Under the pieces are notes generated by a model. It searched no databases. It saw only the letters and a program-made list of their open reading frames with translations, and was not told where the DNA came from. This document shows positions 26,718 through 36,000 of a DNA stretch of 64,000 nt, piece after piece (within the stretch, counting starts at the first letter, position 1; every line of letters begins with the position of its first letter). Source of the DNA: Actinocatenispora rupis (GTDB lineage Bacteria > Actinomycetota > Actinomycetes > Mycobacteriales > Micromonosporaceae); the NCBI RefSeq assembly GCF_016861975.1, contig NZ_BOMB01000013.1, forward strand, positions 46,963-110,962, given 5' to 3'. The position numbers and the translations under genes are program-made.

Positions 26718-28325
26718 TCAGGCATGGTGGGCGCCGGGCCGACCCGCCTCCACCACGAAGCGGGCGGCGGTCGAGACGGGCGCACCGGGCCGCGTCACGT
26801 ACCCGAGGACGTGGTAGCCGGCGCGCAGTTCGCGGTGGTCCAGGCGGACGCTGGTGTAGCCGCGCTGGGCGTTGTGCCACTTCAGGTGCGGGTTGATGCC
26901 GGGCGTCATCCAGTCCCGGCCGATCTGGTCGGTGGCCGCCCCGTTCCCGCCCGACGAGATCGACGTACCGGCGAACTCGGTGGCCACCACCGGCGAGCCG
27001 GGGTCGTCGAAGTCGAGCTTCAGGTCGGCGACGGTGGCGCGGTGGATGTCGCCGGTGAGGACGACCGCGCTGCGTACGCCGCGGTCGTGCAGGCCGCCGA
27101 GCAGCCGGTCCCGGGACGCCACGTACCCGTCCCACATGTCGGTACCCCAGGACGGGTGCTTCGCGTCGGGACGCTGGTTGACCTGCGCGATCAGGGTCTG
27201 GTTGGCGACCACCTGCCACGTGGCGGCGGACCGGGCGGCGCCGTCGAGCAGCCACGCCTCCTGCGCCGCGCCGAGCATCGTCCGCCGCGGGTCGCGGCGC
27301 TGCGCGTCCCGGGCCTTCCCGGTGCCGTCCCCGGCGACCTGATCCGACCGGTACGAGCGGGAGTCGAGCACGTGCAGGTCCAGCAGCGTGCCGAAGCCGA
27401 GCCGCCGGTACATCCGGGCCCGCGCCCCGGCGGGTTTCTGCGGCAGCCGCAGCGGCAGGTGCTCGTAGTACGCCTGGAACGCGGCGGCCTTGCGGCGGCG
27501 GAACGCGGCGACGTCACCGTCCGGGTAGCCGTCGTCGTCCGGCTCGGCGACGTCGCCCGCCCAGTTGTTCTCGATCTCGTGGTCGTCCCAGGTCAGCACC
27601 CACGCGGCGGCGGCGTGCGCGGCCTGCAGGTCGGCGTCCAGCTTCGTCAGCGCGTACCGGTTGCGGTACTCGACGAGCGTGTGCGCCTCCCGCTGGTACT
27701 GCGCGGGCAGCGTCCGGTGCCGGCACCCGGCGTCCGGCCCGACGCCGTACTCGTACAGGTAGTCGCCGAGGAAGACGACCAGGTCGTGCCCGGCCGAGGC
27801 CATGTGCCGGTACGCGGAGTACCAGCCCTCGTACCACGCCTGGCAGGACGCGAACGCGAACGACAACGACCCGGTACCCAGGTCGGCGGGGAACGGCGCG
27901 GTGCGCGCCCGCCCCACCGGACTGAGCACCCCGCCCGCACGGAACCGGTAGAAGTACTCCCGGCCGGGCGCGAGCCCGTGCACCTCCGGATGCACCGAAT
28001 GCCCCAGCTCCGGTACGGCGTGCGCGGTGCCCGACCGCACCACCCGCCGGAACCGGTCGTCGCTGGCGACCTGCCAGTCGACCGCGACCGTACGCTCCGG
28101 CAGGCCGCCGCGGCCGTCCACCGCCAGCGGGTCCGGCGCGAGCCGCGTCCACAGCACGAACCCGTCGGCGGTCGGGTCGCCGGCCGCCACACCCAGCCGG
28201 AACGGGTCGTCCGCGAACCGCGGTGCCGCCCACGCCTTGCCGTGGCTGATTCCGTTGGTGTACAAGCTGATCGCGGCGACACCGGCGCCGGCGAGACCGA
28301 GGAGTCGACGTCTGCTGAGGTCCAT
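26718..28325 (-). CDS. phoD: Alkaline phosphatase D, Tat-exported
   Basis: About 535 residues. The N-terminus MDLSRRRLLGLAGAGVAAIS is a twin-arginine signal. The PhoD core shows FVLWTRLAPD, FAFASCQAWYEGWYSAYRH, LVVFLGDYLYEYG, LTWDDHEIENNW and VLTGDIHRATVAD, which bind Fe/Ca and phosphate. It should release phosphate from diesters or monoesters outside the cell. ATG 28325 is used; GTG 28334 is three codons upstream. An inverted repeat, acggt-tatg-accgt (28358-28371), lies just upstream; I do not see clear PHO boxes. Confidence 0.94.
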   Translation of the reverse strand: MDLSRRRLLGLAGAGVAAISLYTNGISHGKAWAAPRFADDPFRLGVAAGDPTADGFVLWTRLAPDPLAVDGRGGLPERTVAVDWQVASDDRFRRVVRSGTAHAVPELGHSVHPEVHGLAPGREYFYRFRAGGVLSPVGRARTAPFPADLGTGSLSFAFASCQAWYEGWYSAYRHMASAGHDLVVFLGDYLYEYGVGPDAGCRHRTLPAQYQREAHTLVEYRNRYALTKLDADLQAAHAAAAWVLTWDDHEIENNWAGDVAEPDDDGYPDGDVAAFRRRKAAAFQAYYEHLPLRLPQKPAGARARMYRRLGFGTLLDLHVLDSRSYRSDQVAGDGTGKARDAQRRDPRRTMLGAAQEAWLLDGAARSAATWQVVANQTLIAQVNQRPDAKHPSWGTDMWDGYVASRDRLLGGLHDRGVRSAVVLTGDIHRATVADLKLDFDDPGSPVVATEFAGTSISSGGNGAATDQIGRDWMTPGINPHLKWHNAQRGYTSVRLDHRELRAGYHVLGYVTRPGAPVSTAARFVVEAGRPGAHHA

Positions 28326-28619
28326 GGTCGGCACCCGTCGTTCGAGGGGATCGAGTGACGGTTATGACCGTTTCGCACCTATGTGGCCGCCAGGTGGAGC
28401 GCCGCCCACCGACGCCGCACATTTCCGCTAATGCGGGGCAGGCGGACGGTGACGATCCGGTGACCTCCGCCGACCGCCCGAGTGACCCCCGGCCGACGCG
28501 CGGTCGCGGTACGCCTGCCGTTCGGGGATGTGGGTGCCGCGCGCGGTACGCGAACCGCCCGGCGCGCGACAGTGCGCGTCACGCGGGATCCGTTGGTACG
28601 GAAGGGGTCTGGCCGGTGG

Positions 28620-29498
28620 TCAGGTGTCGGTGGGGGCCGGGTGGTACGCGCGGCGCTCGCCGACGGCGCTGAACCCGAGGGAGCGGTAGAGCGCGACCGC
28701 GGGCCGGTTCGCGACCGGGGTGAGGACGGCGACGCCGGTCGCGCCGAGCCCGGCGAGCCGGCGGAAGGCGGCGCCGAGCACGGCCGTGGCGTACCCGCGG
28801 CGGCGGTGGTCGGGGTGGGTGCCGGCGGGTTCGAGCAGCGCCGTGCCGCCCGCCGGGCCCAGCCACGCCAGGCAGAACGCGGTGATGCGGCCGTTCACGT
28901 CCGCCACCAGGTCGAGGTCCGGCCGGTAGCCCGGTACCGCGCGCAGCCGTCGGTACCGTTCGGCGGTCAGGGAGGACCCCGGGAACGCCGCGTGCTGCAC
29001 CGCCACCCGCGCCGCCTCGTCCGCCTCCCGGTACGCCCGGACCGGAACGCCGTCCGCCGCCGGTACTGGGGGGAGCGGGCGCCACAGGTGCAGCCAGATG
29101 TCCGGATCCGGCTCGTACCCGGCGGACAGCAGCGCCCGGGTCAGCGCGCCGGGGCCGGGCGGCGGGTCGATCCACGGTCCGCCGTCGGTACGTTCCAGCC
29201 GCCGCGCCAGGTCGGCCAGTACGGCGTCGGCGAGCGCGGAGTCGTGCAGGTACGCGGGGTTGACGGCGCAGCGGGCGGCGCCCGGCTGGTCGCGGAGGAC
29301 CACGGCGGCGGGCCGGCCGGTCGCGTCCCACCAGACCCGGATCTGCTCGTCCCGGATCGCCGGTTCGAACCGCAGCGCCCAGCCGAGGTCGCCGGCCTGG
29401 AGCTGCCAGCCGCACCCGGCGGGCGGTTCCCACGCGCGCAGCGACGCGAGCACGGTGGCGGTCTCGCCGTCCGCCAACAGGCGCCGGGTGAAGGTCAC
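28620..29498 (-). CDS. GNAT-family acetyltransferase (two-domain)
   Basis: 292 residues. The C-terminal half has a normal acetyl-CoA loop (AGTHPDHRRRGYATAVLGAA) and ANRPAVALYRSLGFSAVGER; the N-terminal half looks like a degenerate GNAT domain. GTG 29498 is chosen where similarity starts. The substrate is unknown. It is divergent from the ABC exporter operon 138 nt away. Confidence 0.85.
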   Translation of the reverse strand: MTFTRRLLADGETATVLASLRAWEPPAGCGWQLQAGDLGWALRFEPAIRDEQIRVWWDATGRPAAVVLRDQPGAARCAVNPAYLHDSALADAVLADLARRLERTDGGPWIDPPPGPGALTRALLSAGYEPDPDIWLHLWRPLPPVPAADGVPVRAYREADEAARVAVQHAAFPGSSLTAERYRRLRAVPGYRPDLDLVADVNGRITAFCLAWLGPAGGTALLEPAGTHPDHRRRGYATAVLGAAFRRLAGLGATGVAVLTPVANRPAVALYRSLGFSAVGERRAYHPAPTDT

Positions 29499-29635
29499 GC
29501 CGGGCACCCTATGTGCCGGTACGCCGGCGTCCGCGCGGCCGACGACCGAACTGTGGTGCACGGCGCACAACGCCGCCCTCGTACGCGGGAAACTCGGTCG
29601 CGGAGCGCCGGGCGCCGCTCGTAGCGTCAGGGGTC

Positions 29636-31429
29636 GTGCGTACGCTTCCGCTCGCCGACCCCGGCATTCCCGTACACCGCACACCCGCCGCGTACCTGCG
29701 CTGGGTGGCGCGGAAGCAGGGTGGCGCCATCGCCGCGGCGATGGGTTTCGGCGTGCTGTGGATGCTCGCGCAGGCGTTGATGCCGGCCGCGATCGGCAAG
29801 GCGATCGACGAGGGCCTCGGCCACCGGGACGCGACCGCGCTGCTCGACTGGTCGGCGGTACTGCTCGGTCTCGGCGCGGTACAGGCCGCCGCGGGCGTGA
29901 TGCGGCACCGGCTCGCCGTGTCGAACTGGCTGACCGCGGCGTACCGGACGGTCCAGGTCGTGACGCGGCACTCGGCGCGGCTGGGCGCGACGCTGCCGAA
30001 GCGGGTCGCGACGGGCGAGGTCGTCACCGTCGGCGGCACCGACATCGCGCAGATCGGCAACACGGTCGAGATCGCGGGGCGGCTGGCGGGTTCGGTGGTG
30101 TCGTTCGTGACGGTGGCGGTCATCCTGCTCGCCACCTCCGTGCCGCTGGGCCTGCTCGTGCTCATCGGCGTACCGGTGCTGGTGCTGGCGATCGGCCCGG
30201 TGCTGCGGCCGCTGCACCACCGGCAACGCGCGCAGCGGGAGCTGGCCGGCGACCTCACCACGTACGCCAACGACATCGTGCACGGGCTGCGGGTGCTGCG
30301 CGGCGTCGGCGGCGAGGACGTCTTCGCCACCCGGTACGCGGAACGGTCGCAGCGGGTGCGCGCGGCCGGCTACCGCGTCGCGGGCGTCGAGTCGACGCTG
30401 GACGCCGCGCAGATTCTGCTCCCCGGCATCTTCGTCGTACTCGTGACCTGGCTCGGGGCCCGGTTCGCGCTGGACGGCACCATCTCGGCCGGCCAGCTCG
30501 TCGCGTTCTACGGGTACGCGGCGTTCCTGGTGACGCCGTTGAGTACCGGGACGGAGGCGGCGGACAAGATCACCCGCGGCCTGGTCGCCGCCCGCCGGGT
30601 CGTGCACATCCTCGGCATCACCCCGGAACTGGCCGACCCGGCCGACCCGGTGCCCGTACCGGGCGGGCCGTGCGAGGTGGAGCTTGCCGACCCGGACTCC
30701 GGCGTACGCGTGGCCGGCGGGTCGCTGACCGTCCTCGTGGTGTCCGGCCGGCTGTCCGGCGCGGACCTCGCCGACCGCCTCGGCCGGTACGTCGACGGCC
30801 CGGTGCTGTTCCGTGGCGTACCGCTGGCGCGGCTGCCGCTGGCCGAGGTACGCCGCCGGATCCTGGTGTCGGACACCGGATCCCGCCTGTTCGCCGGTAC
30901 GTTGCGGACCGAGCTGGACCCGTCGGGCGAGCTGCCCGACGAGCGCATCCACGCCGCGCTGGCCGCCGCGTCCGGTACGGACATCCTGGTCGGGATGCCG
31001 GACGGGCTGGACACCGCCGTCGAGGAGCGCGGCCGGTCGGTGTCCGGCGGCCAGCAGCAGCGCCTCGTCCTGGCCCGCGCCCTGCTCGCCGACCCGGACG
31101 TGCTGGTACTGGTCGAGCCGACGTCCGCGGTCGACGCGCACACCGAGGCGCGGATCGCGGCGAACCTGGGCACGGCCCGCGCCGGGCGTACCACGGTGGT
31201 CGTGACGGCGAGCCCGCTGCTCGCGGCACACGCCGACACCGTCCTGTTCGTACGGGACGGGCACGTCGCGGGCGCGGGCGCGCACACCGACCTGCTCGCC
31301 GACCCGGCGTACCGGGGCGTGGTGCTGCGCGGGGACGACGACGGCGACCAGCCCGCGCCACCCGACCGGCCGGTACCGGCCGCGGCGGGTGCCGGCGACG
31401 GCCCGAACCGTGCGGAGGCGGCGGAATGA
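29636..31429 (+). CDS. ABC exporter half-transporter 1, degenerate Walker A and B
   Basis: 597 residues: six membrane helices (about residues 20-310), then an ATPase domain. Walker A is missing: the position reads LVVSGRLSGADLADRLGR, with no GxxGxGKS lysine. Walker B is VLVLVEPTSAVDAH, with Val replacing the Asp, and the H-loop His is replaced (VVVTASPLLAA). The signature SVSGGQQQRLVLARALL is intact. This complements the next gene, so the pair should form a heterodimer with one working and one dead ATP site. GTG 29636; ends in a 4-nt overlap with the partner gene. Confidence 0.92.
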   Translation: MRTLPLADPGIPVHRTPAAYLRWVARKQGGAIAAAMGFGVLWMLAQALMPAAIGKAIDEGLGHRDATALLDWSAVLLGLGAVQAAAGVMRHRLAVSNWLTAAYRTVQVVTRHSARLGATLPKRVATGEVVTVGGTDIAQIGNTVEIAGRLAGSVVSFVTVAVILLATSVPLGLLVLIGVPVLVLAIGPVLRPLHHRQRAQRELAGDLTTYANDIVHGLRVLRGVGGEDVFATRYAERSQRVRAAGYRVAGVESTLDAAQILLPGIFVVLVTWLGARFALDGTISAGQLVAFYGYAAFLVTPLSTGTEAADKITRGLVAARRVVHILGITPELADPADPVPVPGGPCEVELADPDSGVRVAGGSLTVLVVSGRLSGADLADRLGRYVDGPVLFRGVPLARLPLAEVRRRILVSDTGSRLFAGTLRTELDPSGELPDERIHAALAAASGTDILVGMPDGLDTAVEERGRSVSGGQQQRLVLARALLADPDVLVLVEPTSAVDAHTEARIAANLGTARAGRTTVVVTASPLLAAHADTVLFVRDGHVAGAGAHTDLLADPAYRGVVLRGDDDGDQPAPPDRPVPAAAGAGDGPNRAEAAE

Positions 31430-33174
31430 CGGTGCAGCTCCCGGTCGCGAACGCGGCGCAGGTCCGGCGGTACGCGCGCACCCTGTTCCGGCGGCACCCG
31501 CGCGCGCTCGCCGCCGCGCTGGCCCTGCACGCGTTCGCGGCGATCGCCGGGCTCGCGGCGCCGCGGCTGCTCGGCGAGCTGGTCCAGGCCGTCCAGGACG
31601 GTACGACCCGGCTCACCGTCGACAAGGTCGCCGTGGCGATCGCGGTCTTCGTGCTCGCCCAGTCCGTCCTCACCCGGTACGCGCGCCTCGTGTCGTTCCG
31701 GCTCGGCGAACGGGTTCTCGCCGAGCTGCGCGAGGAGTTCGTCCGCCGGGTGCTCGCCCTGCCTCTGTCCACAGTGGAACGTGCCGGCACCGGCGACCTG
31801 CTCACCCGCACGTCCCGCGACGTCGACGCGCTCGCCCGTACGGTGCGGTTCGCGGTGCCGGAGACGCTCATCGCCCTCGTCACGACCGTACTGACGCTCG
31901 GTGCGCTGGCCCTGGTCGGCCCGCTCGTCGCGCTGCCCTGCCTCGTCGCCGTCCCGATCCTCTGGGCGTCCACCCGGTGGTACCTGCGCCGCGCCCCCGC
32001 CGGCTACCTGCGCGAGAACGCCGCGTACTCGGACGTCAACGAGGGACTCGCGGAAACCGTCGAGGGCGCCCGTACGGTCGAGGCGCTTCGCCTGCTGCGG
32101 CAACGGGTCCGGCGCACCGACGGCGACATCGGGCGGTCGTTCGCCGCCGAGCGGTACACGCTGTGGCTGCGGTCGGTGTGGTTCCCCACCGCCGAGATCA
32201 GCTACGTCATCCCCACGGTGGCGACCCTGCTCGTCGGCGGCCTGCTCTACACCCACCACCTGGCGAGCCTCGGCCAGGTCACCGCCGCCACCCTGTACGT
32301 GCAGCAGCTCATCGACCCGGTCGACCGCCTGCTGTCCTGGCTGGACGAGCTCCAGGTCGGCGGCGCCTCGCTGGCCCGGCTGCTCGGGGTGTCCTCCGAC
32401 GAACCGGAGCGGCCGGCGAAACCCTTGCCCGGCAACGGAAACGGCCGCGAACTGGTCGCCACCGGGGTTCGCTACTCCTATGTGGACGGTCGGGACGTGG
32501 TGCGCGGCATCGACCTCGCCGTACGGCCCGGGGAACGGCTGGCCATGGTCGGCCCGAGCGGTGCCGGCAAGTCCACCCTCGGCCGGCTGCTCGCCGGCAT
32601 CCACCCACCCCGCGCCGGATCCGTGACCGTCGGCGGCGTACCGCTGGCGTCCCTGCCGCTCGCCGAACGCCGCCGCCGCGTCGCCCTCGTCACCCAGGAA
32701 CACCACGTCTTCGTCGGTACCGTCGCCGACAACGTCGCGCTGCCCCGGCCGGACGCCACCGAGGCCGAGATCCGCGCCGCGTTGCGCGCCGTCGACGCCC
32801 TCGGCTGGGTCGACGCGCTCCCCGCCGGACTGTCCACAGTGGTCGGTTCCGGCGGCGAGACGCTCACCCCGGCGCAGGCCCAGCAGCTCGCCCTGGCCCG
32901 CCTCGTCCTCGCCGACCCGCACACCCTCGTACTCGACGAGGCCACCTCCCTCATCGACCCCCGCGCCGCCCGGCACCTCGAACGGTCCCTCGGCGCCGTA
33001 CTGGCCGGGCGTACCGTCATCGCCATCGCACACCGGCTGCACACCGCGCACGACGCCGACCGGGTCGCCGTCGTCGCCGACGGCCGCATCACCGAACTCG
33101 GCCCGCACACCGACCTCGTCGCCGCCGACGGCGACTACGCCGCCCTCTGGTCCTCCTGGCACGGCAAACCCTGA
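31426..33174 (+). CDS. ABC exporter half-transporter 2, catalytic, non-canonical signature
   Basis: 582 residues: six membrane helices then an ATPase domain with canonical Walker A MVGPSGAGKSTLGRLLAG, Walker B HTLVLDEATSLIDP and H-loop VIAIAHRLHTAHDADRV. The signature is degenerate: GGETLTPAQAQQLALARL instead of LSGGQ. Paired with the preceding gene (ATGA overlap), its Walker motifs and the partner's SGGQ make one consensus ATP site. The likely role is drug, lipid or peptide export; the substrate is unknown. Confidence 0.93.
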   Translation: MTVQLPVANAAQVRRYARTLFRRHPRALAAALALHAFAAIAGLAAPRLLGELVQAVQDGTTRLTVDKVAVAIAVFVLAQSVLTRYARLVSFRLGERVLAELREEFVRRVLALPLSTVERAGTGDLLTRTSRDVDALARTVRFAVPETLIALVTTVLTLGALALVGPLVALPCLVAVPILWASTRWYLRRAPAGYLRENAAYSDVNEGLAETVEGARTVEALRLLRQRVRRTDGDIGRSFAAERYTLWLRSVWFPTAEISYVIPTVATLLVGGLLYTHHLASLGQVTAATLYVQQLIDPVDRLLSWLDELQVGGASLARLLGVSSDEPERPAKPLPGNGNGRELVATGVRYSYVDGRDVVRGIDLAVRPGERLAMVGPSGAGKSTLGRLLAGIHPPRAGSVTVGGVPLASLPLAERRRRVALVTQEHHVFVGTVADNVALPRPDATEAEIRAALRAVDALGWVDALPAGLSTVVGSGGETLTPAQAQQLALARLVLADPHTLVLDEATSLIDPRAARHLERSLGAVLAGRTVIAIAHRLHTAHDADRVAVVADGRITELGPHTDLVAADGDYAALWSSWHGKP

Positions 33175-33272
33175 CCCTCCGGTACGCCCCGCCGGGGTGC
33201 GGGTGACGGTGGCGGGGAACGGGCGGGTTGCCCCGTTCGGCCATGATGTCGGCCGATCCCCTGGAGGCGTGC

Positions 33273-34739
33273 GTGACCGAGCCCGACCGCGACCCGAGCC
33301 CCGGCGCCGACCCGGTGCCGCCCGGCGCCGACCCGCCCGGCCGCTCCGGTACGGGCCGCGACCCCGACGGACGTACCGCCGAGCCGCCGCGCCTGGATCG
33401 GCCGACGCCGGACGGCGACAGCTGGTTCGCGCCGCCGTCCCGCGGCTGGGCCGTACCCGACGCCGCGGACGGTCGCGCCGCGCCGGACGCCGCGCCCGAT
33501 GCCGGGTCGGACGCCACGCCGGGTACGGACCGGGCCAGTTCCGCCGGCGCACCATCCGGCAGCCCCGCCGCCTCGGGCTCTCCTGATGGTGCCGGCAACG
33601 CCGGCGGCCCCGGCCGCGCGGCCTCGTCCGTGGGCGGCGACGCGGGCTCCGGCGACCATGCCGGCGGTGTGGCCTCGCCCGGCGGTGAGGACGCCGACGA
33701 CGGATCCGGCGGTGCCGCCGCTCACGCGGGTGGCGACGCGGGTTCCGACGGCGTGCGGGGCGACGCGGGTTCCGACGGCGTGCGGGGCGACGGGGAGGAC
33801 GCGGCCCGGACGGTCGGCGTTTCCCGGAACGGCGCGGATCCGGCCGCGGACGCGGGTGGGCCGGCGGCGGAGGAGCACGGCGGGTGCCGCGGGCCGGGCG
33901 GGCGGAACGAGCCGGTCGCGGAGCACGGCGGGGAGGTCGTCACCGCGCGGGCGGCGGTACCGGCCGGGTCGGCCGCGGACGCCGGCGCCGACCACGATCC
34001 GCGTACGCCGGGGTCGGACCGCCGGGGCTGGCGCCGGCTCGTACCGCGGCGGCCGTGGCGGTGGTTGGGCGGGTTGGCGGCGCTCGCGGCGCTCGGCTCC
34101 CTCGCCGTCGGCGTCGTGTACGTGTGGCTGCGTGGCGCCGGCCGCGGCGCCCCACCGGGCGGCGGCCCCGCACCCAGCCCGTCCGGTACGCCCGGGCACG
34201 GTCACCCGACCCCCGGCGAGACTCCCGGCGGCGGCCCGGGAGCGCACGGCACGCCGGGCGCCGGCGGCCACACCACCGACCCGTCCAGCGGCAACTGCTC
34301 GGTACAGGGCGTGAGCTGCCACCCGTTCCAGTCGGCGTGCGACTCGGCGTGCGGCGACCTGGGCAGCGGGTGCACCGCGTTCGACCCGAGCTGCGGCGGA
34401 TCCAGCTGCGACGACTCCGGCTGCGGCAGCTCCGACCCGAACTGCGGCAACGTCCTGCACACCGTCTCGTCGGCCGCCCCCACCCTGCCGTACCTGCACC
34501 GCACCGCCACCGACCGGCCCGGCGTGCCGGCGCGGGTCGGCGTCGCCGCGATCCGTGCGTACCAACGGATCTCGCCCGGCCTGCCGACCCGGTGCCGCTA
34601 CACCCCGACCTGCTCGCGCTACGGCGTCGCCGCGATCCAGGCGTACGGGCTGCTCGCCGGCGCCCGGATCACCGTCGCCCGGATCCACCGCTGCACAGTT
34701 GACGTCGTACCCGGCACCGCCGACCCCCTCCCCGCCTGA
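33273..34739 (+). CDS. yidD: YidD domain fused to long disordered, single-pass, Cys-rich protein
   Basis: 488 residues. The C-terminal 60 or so match YidD: IRAYQRISPGLPTRCRYTPT, CSRYGVAAIQAYGLLAGARI and IHRC. YidD helps YidC insert membrane proteins. Before it come a disordered Gly/Ala/Asp/Pro region of about 250 residues with a perfect 27-bp tandem repeat, one membrane helix (WLGGLAALAALGSLAVGVVY) and a Cys-rich stretch (12 or so Cys in about 60 residues). Normal YidD is about 70-100 residues. GTG 33273 has GGAGG 5 nt upstream. The outside-facing Cys cluster is inferred from topology and could form disulfides. Confidence 0.85.
   Translation: MTEPDRDPSPGADPVPPGADPPGRSGTGRDPDGRTAEPPRLDRPTPDGDSWFAPPSRGWAVPDAADGRAAPDAAPDAGSDATPGTDRASSAGAPSGSPAASGSPDGAGNAGGPGRAASSVGGDAGSGDHAGGVASPGGEDADDGSGGAAAHAGGDAGSDGVRGDAGSDGVRGDGEDAARTVGVSRNGADPAADAGGPAAEEHGGCRGPGGRNEPVAEHGGEVVTARAAVPAGSAADAGADHDPRTPGSDRRGWRRLVPRRPWRWLGGLAALAALGSLAVGVVYVWLRGAGRGAPPGGGPAPSPSGTPGHGHPTPGETPGGGPGAHGTPGAGGHTTDPSSGNCSVQGVSCHPFQSACDSACGDLGSGCTAFDPSCGGSSCDDSGCGSSDPNCGNVLHTVSSAAPTLPYLHRTATDRPGVPARVGVAAIRAYQRISPGLPTRCRYTPTCSRYGVAAIQAYGLLAGARITVARIHRCTVDVVPGTADPLPA
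33732..33785 (+). repeat. Perfect 27-bp tandem repeat within the yidD fusion gene
   Basis: Two identical 27-bp units (33732-33758, 33759-33785) encode GDAGSDGVR twice in frame. Such a repeat could vary in copy number without breaking the frame. Confidence 0.95.
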
Positions 34740-34747
34740 CTGGTACT

Positions 34748-34765
34748 CCGCGCGCCGTCGCGCGG
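34748..34765 (+). terminator. Hairpin after yidD fusion gene
   Basis: ccgcgcg and cgcgcgg are perfectly complementary around ccgt, 9 nt after the stop codon. Confidence 0.6.
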
Positions 34766-34850
34766 CTCACCTGCGCGTGCCGCCTCGACGTGTCCGTCCC
34801 GGCCCTGCCGGTCCGGTGCGCGGCATCCACGCGGGCACCTGCCAGCGCCG

Positions 34851-35254
34851 GGAACCGTTGCGGTTGAGCCGATCGGGCCGACCTGCCTGCCGCGCTGTGG
34901 TGGCACGTGGACGTTCGTGTGGTGGTGGCGCACCGGCCCGTGTCGCGATGCGTACGCCAACGGGATCGTTGGGGTTGAGCGGATCGGGTCGACCTGCCTG
35001 CCGCGCTGTGGTGGTGGGTGGGCGTTCGTGTGTGGTCGGGTCGGCCGGGTGATGGCACGCCGGCCCGTGTCGCGATGCGTACGCCAACGGGATCGTTGGG
35101 GTTGAGCCGGTTGGACCGCGCCCACTCCCGGGCCACCCGGTGTCAAGCACGACTCGTCGCGTCTGCCATCCCGGAAGGTCCCATCGGAAGGTCTGGCGAT
35201 GTCGCCGCCCGGCGCCGGCGAAGCGGACGAGCCCCGGGATCGTTGGGGTTGAGC
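34851..35254. repeat. Tandem diverged repeats, 110-150 bp period
   Basis: The 20-mer cgggatcgttggggttgagc occurs perfectly at 34961-34980, 35088-35107 and 35235-35254, with a diverged form at 34851-34869. A 48-bp block (34933-34980) recurs exactly at 35060-35107, and gatcggg-c/t-cgacctgcctgcc blocks recur near 34871 and 34982. In the two 48-bp blocks the motif includes a small hairpin, ccaacg-ggat-cgttgg. The spacers are long and diverged, which excludes a CRISPR array. Confidence 0.85.
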
Positions 35255-35369
35255 CATCTCGGCAACCCGAGCGGCGGGTCACCGACCGACCCGCGGCGGC
35301 ACCGCCGGCCCCGGGGTCGCCCCGGCCCCGGTCACACCTGGGCGCACCGCGCGCGGGAGTACCCGGGGG

Positions 35370-35939
35370 TCATGGGCGGGGATCGGTGGCGAGGACGGCC
35401 ATGACGAGCTCGTCGACGTACGTGCCGTCCCAGTGGAGGGCGTCGCGCAGGGTGCCTTCGAGCCGGAAGCCGACCTTCTCGTACACGCGCTGGGCGCGCG
35501 GGTTGAACGCGTACACGCCGAGGGAGATGCGGTGGAGGCCGACGGTGTCGAAGGCGTGGGCGAGGAGCAGCGAGATGGCCTCGGTGCCGAGCCCGCGGCC
35601 GGTCCATTCGGGGCCGATCATGATGCGCAGGTTGCAGGACCGGTCGGGGACGGAGAGTTCGTTGAGGACGACCTCGCCGGCGCAGCGGCCGCTGTCTCGG
35701 TCGACGATGGCGAGGTCGAGCCGGTCGGCGTGTTCGTGCCGGGTGCGGTACCACTCCTCGACGGCGCGGCGTTGCGTCTCGGGGTCGACGTCGTACGGCC
35801 GGGGATGGCTGCCGGTGAGCCGTTGCGTCTCGGGGTCGGACATGGCCGCGAGCAGCGGTTCGACGTCGTCGATGCCGACGGGACGGAGCAGCGCGCGCGT
35901 GCCGACGAGGGTCGGCTTCTCGCTGAGAGTGACGGTCAC
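35370..35939 (-). CDS. GNAT acetyltransferase, RimJ/RimL type
   Basis: 189 residues: TLVGTRALLRPVGIDDVEPL at the N-terminus, MIGPEWTGRGLGTEAISLLL as the acetyl-CoA loop and AFNPRAQRVYEKVGFRLEGT at the C-terminus match the RimL group that acetylates N-termini or antibiotics. Substrate not predictable. Divergent from the NHL gene across a region containing an inverted-repeat element. Confidence 0.92.
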   Translation of the reverse strand: MTVTLSEKPTLVGTRALLRPVGIDDVEPLLAAMSDPETQRLTGSHPRPYDVDPETQRRAVEEWYRTRHEHADRLDLAIVDRDSGRCAGEVVLNELSVPDRSCNLRIMIGPEWTGRGLGTEAISLLLAHAFDTVGLHRISLGVYAFNPRAQRVYEKVGFRLEGTLRDALHWDGTYVDELVMAVLATDPRP

Positions 35940-36000
35940 CGGGCGACGGTATCCGGGAACCGGCGGGGGTGCCGCGGGTTTTCGGCTGTTGCGGGTCGCG

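Larger units (their letters stand above)
34740..35369. other. 630-nt non-coding region with terminator and diverged repeats
   Basis: No credible gene. It starts with a hairpin after the yidD fusion stop and contains four occurrences of a 20-nt motif and longer repeated blocks (34851-35254). Short open frames on both strands show the same repeated peptides and are explained by the DNA repeats. Confidence 0.7.

Noticed and set aside
28335..28619. PHO boxes upstream of phoD
   Set aside because: I looked for direct GTTCACC-like repeats on the phoD strand and saw only a short inverted repeat, acggt-tatg-accgt, so phosphate control is not supported by sequence alone.
28482..29624. Forward frame over the GNAT gene
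   Set aside because: Shadow of the reverse-strand acetyltransferase; composition is Arg/Gly/Val-rich without motifs.
34851..35254. Possible CRISPR array
   Set aside because: The repeated 20-mer occurs only three or four times, the intervals are 90-130 nt, unequal and themselves similar to each other, and there are no cas genes.
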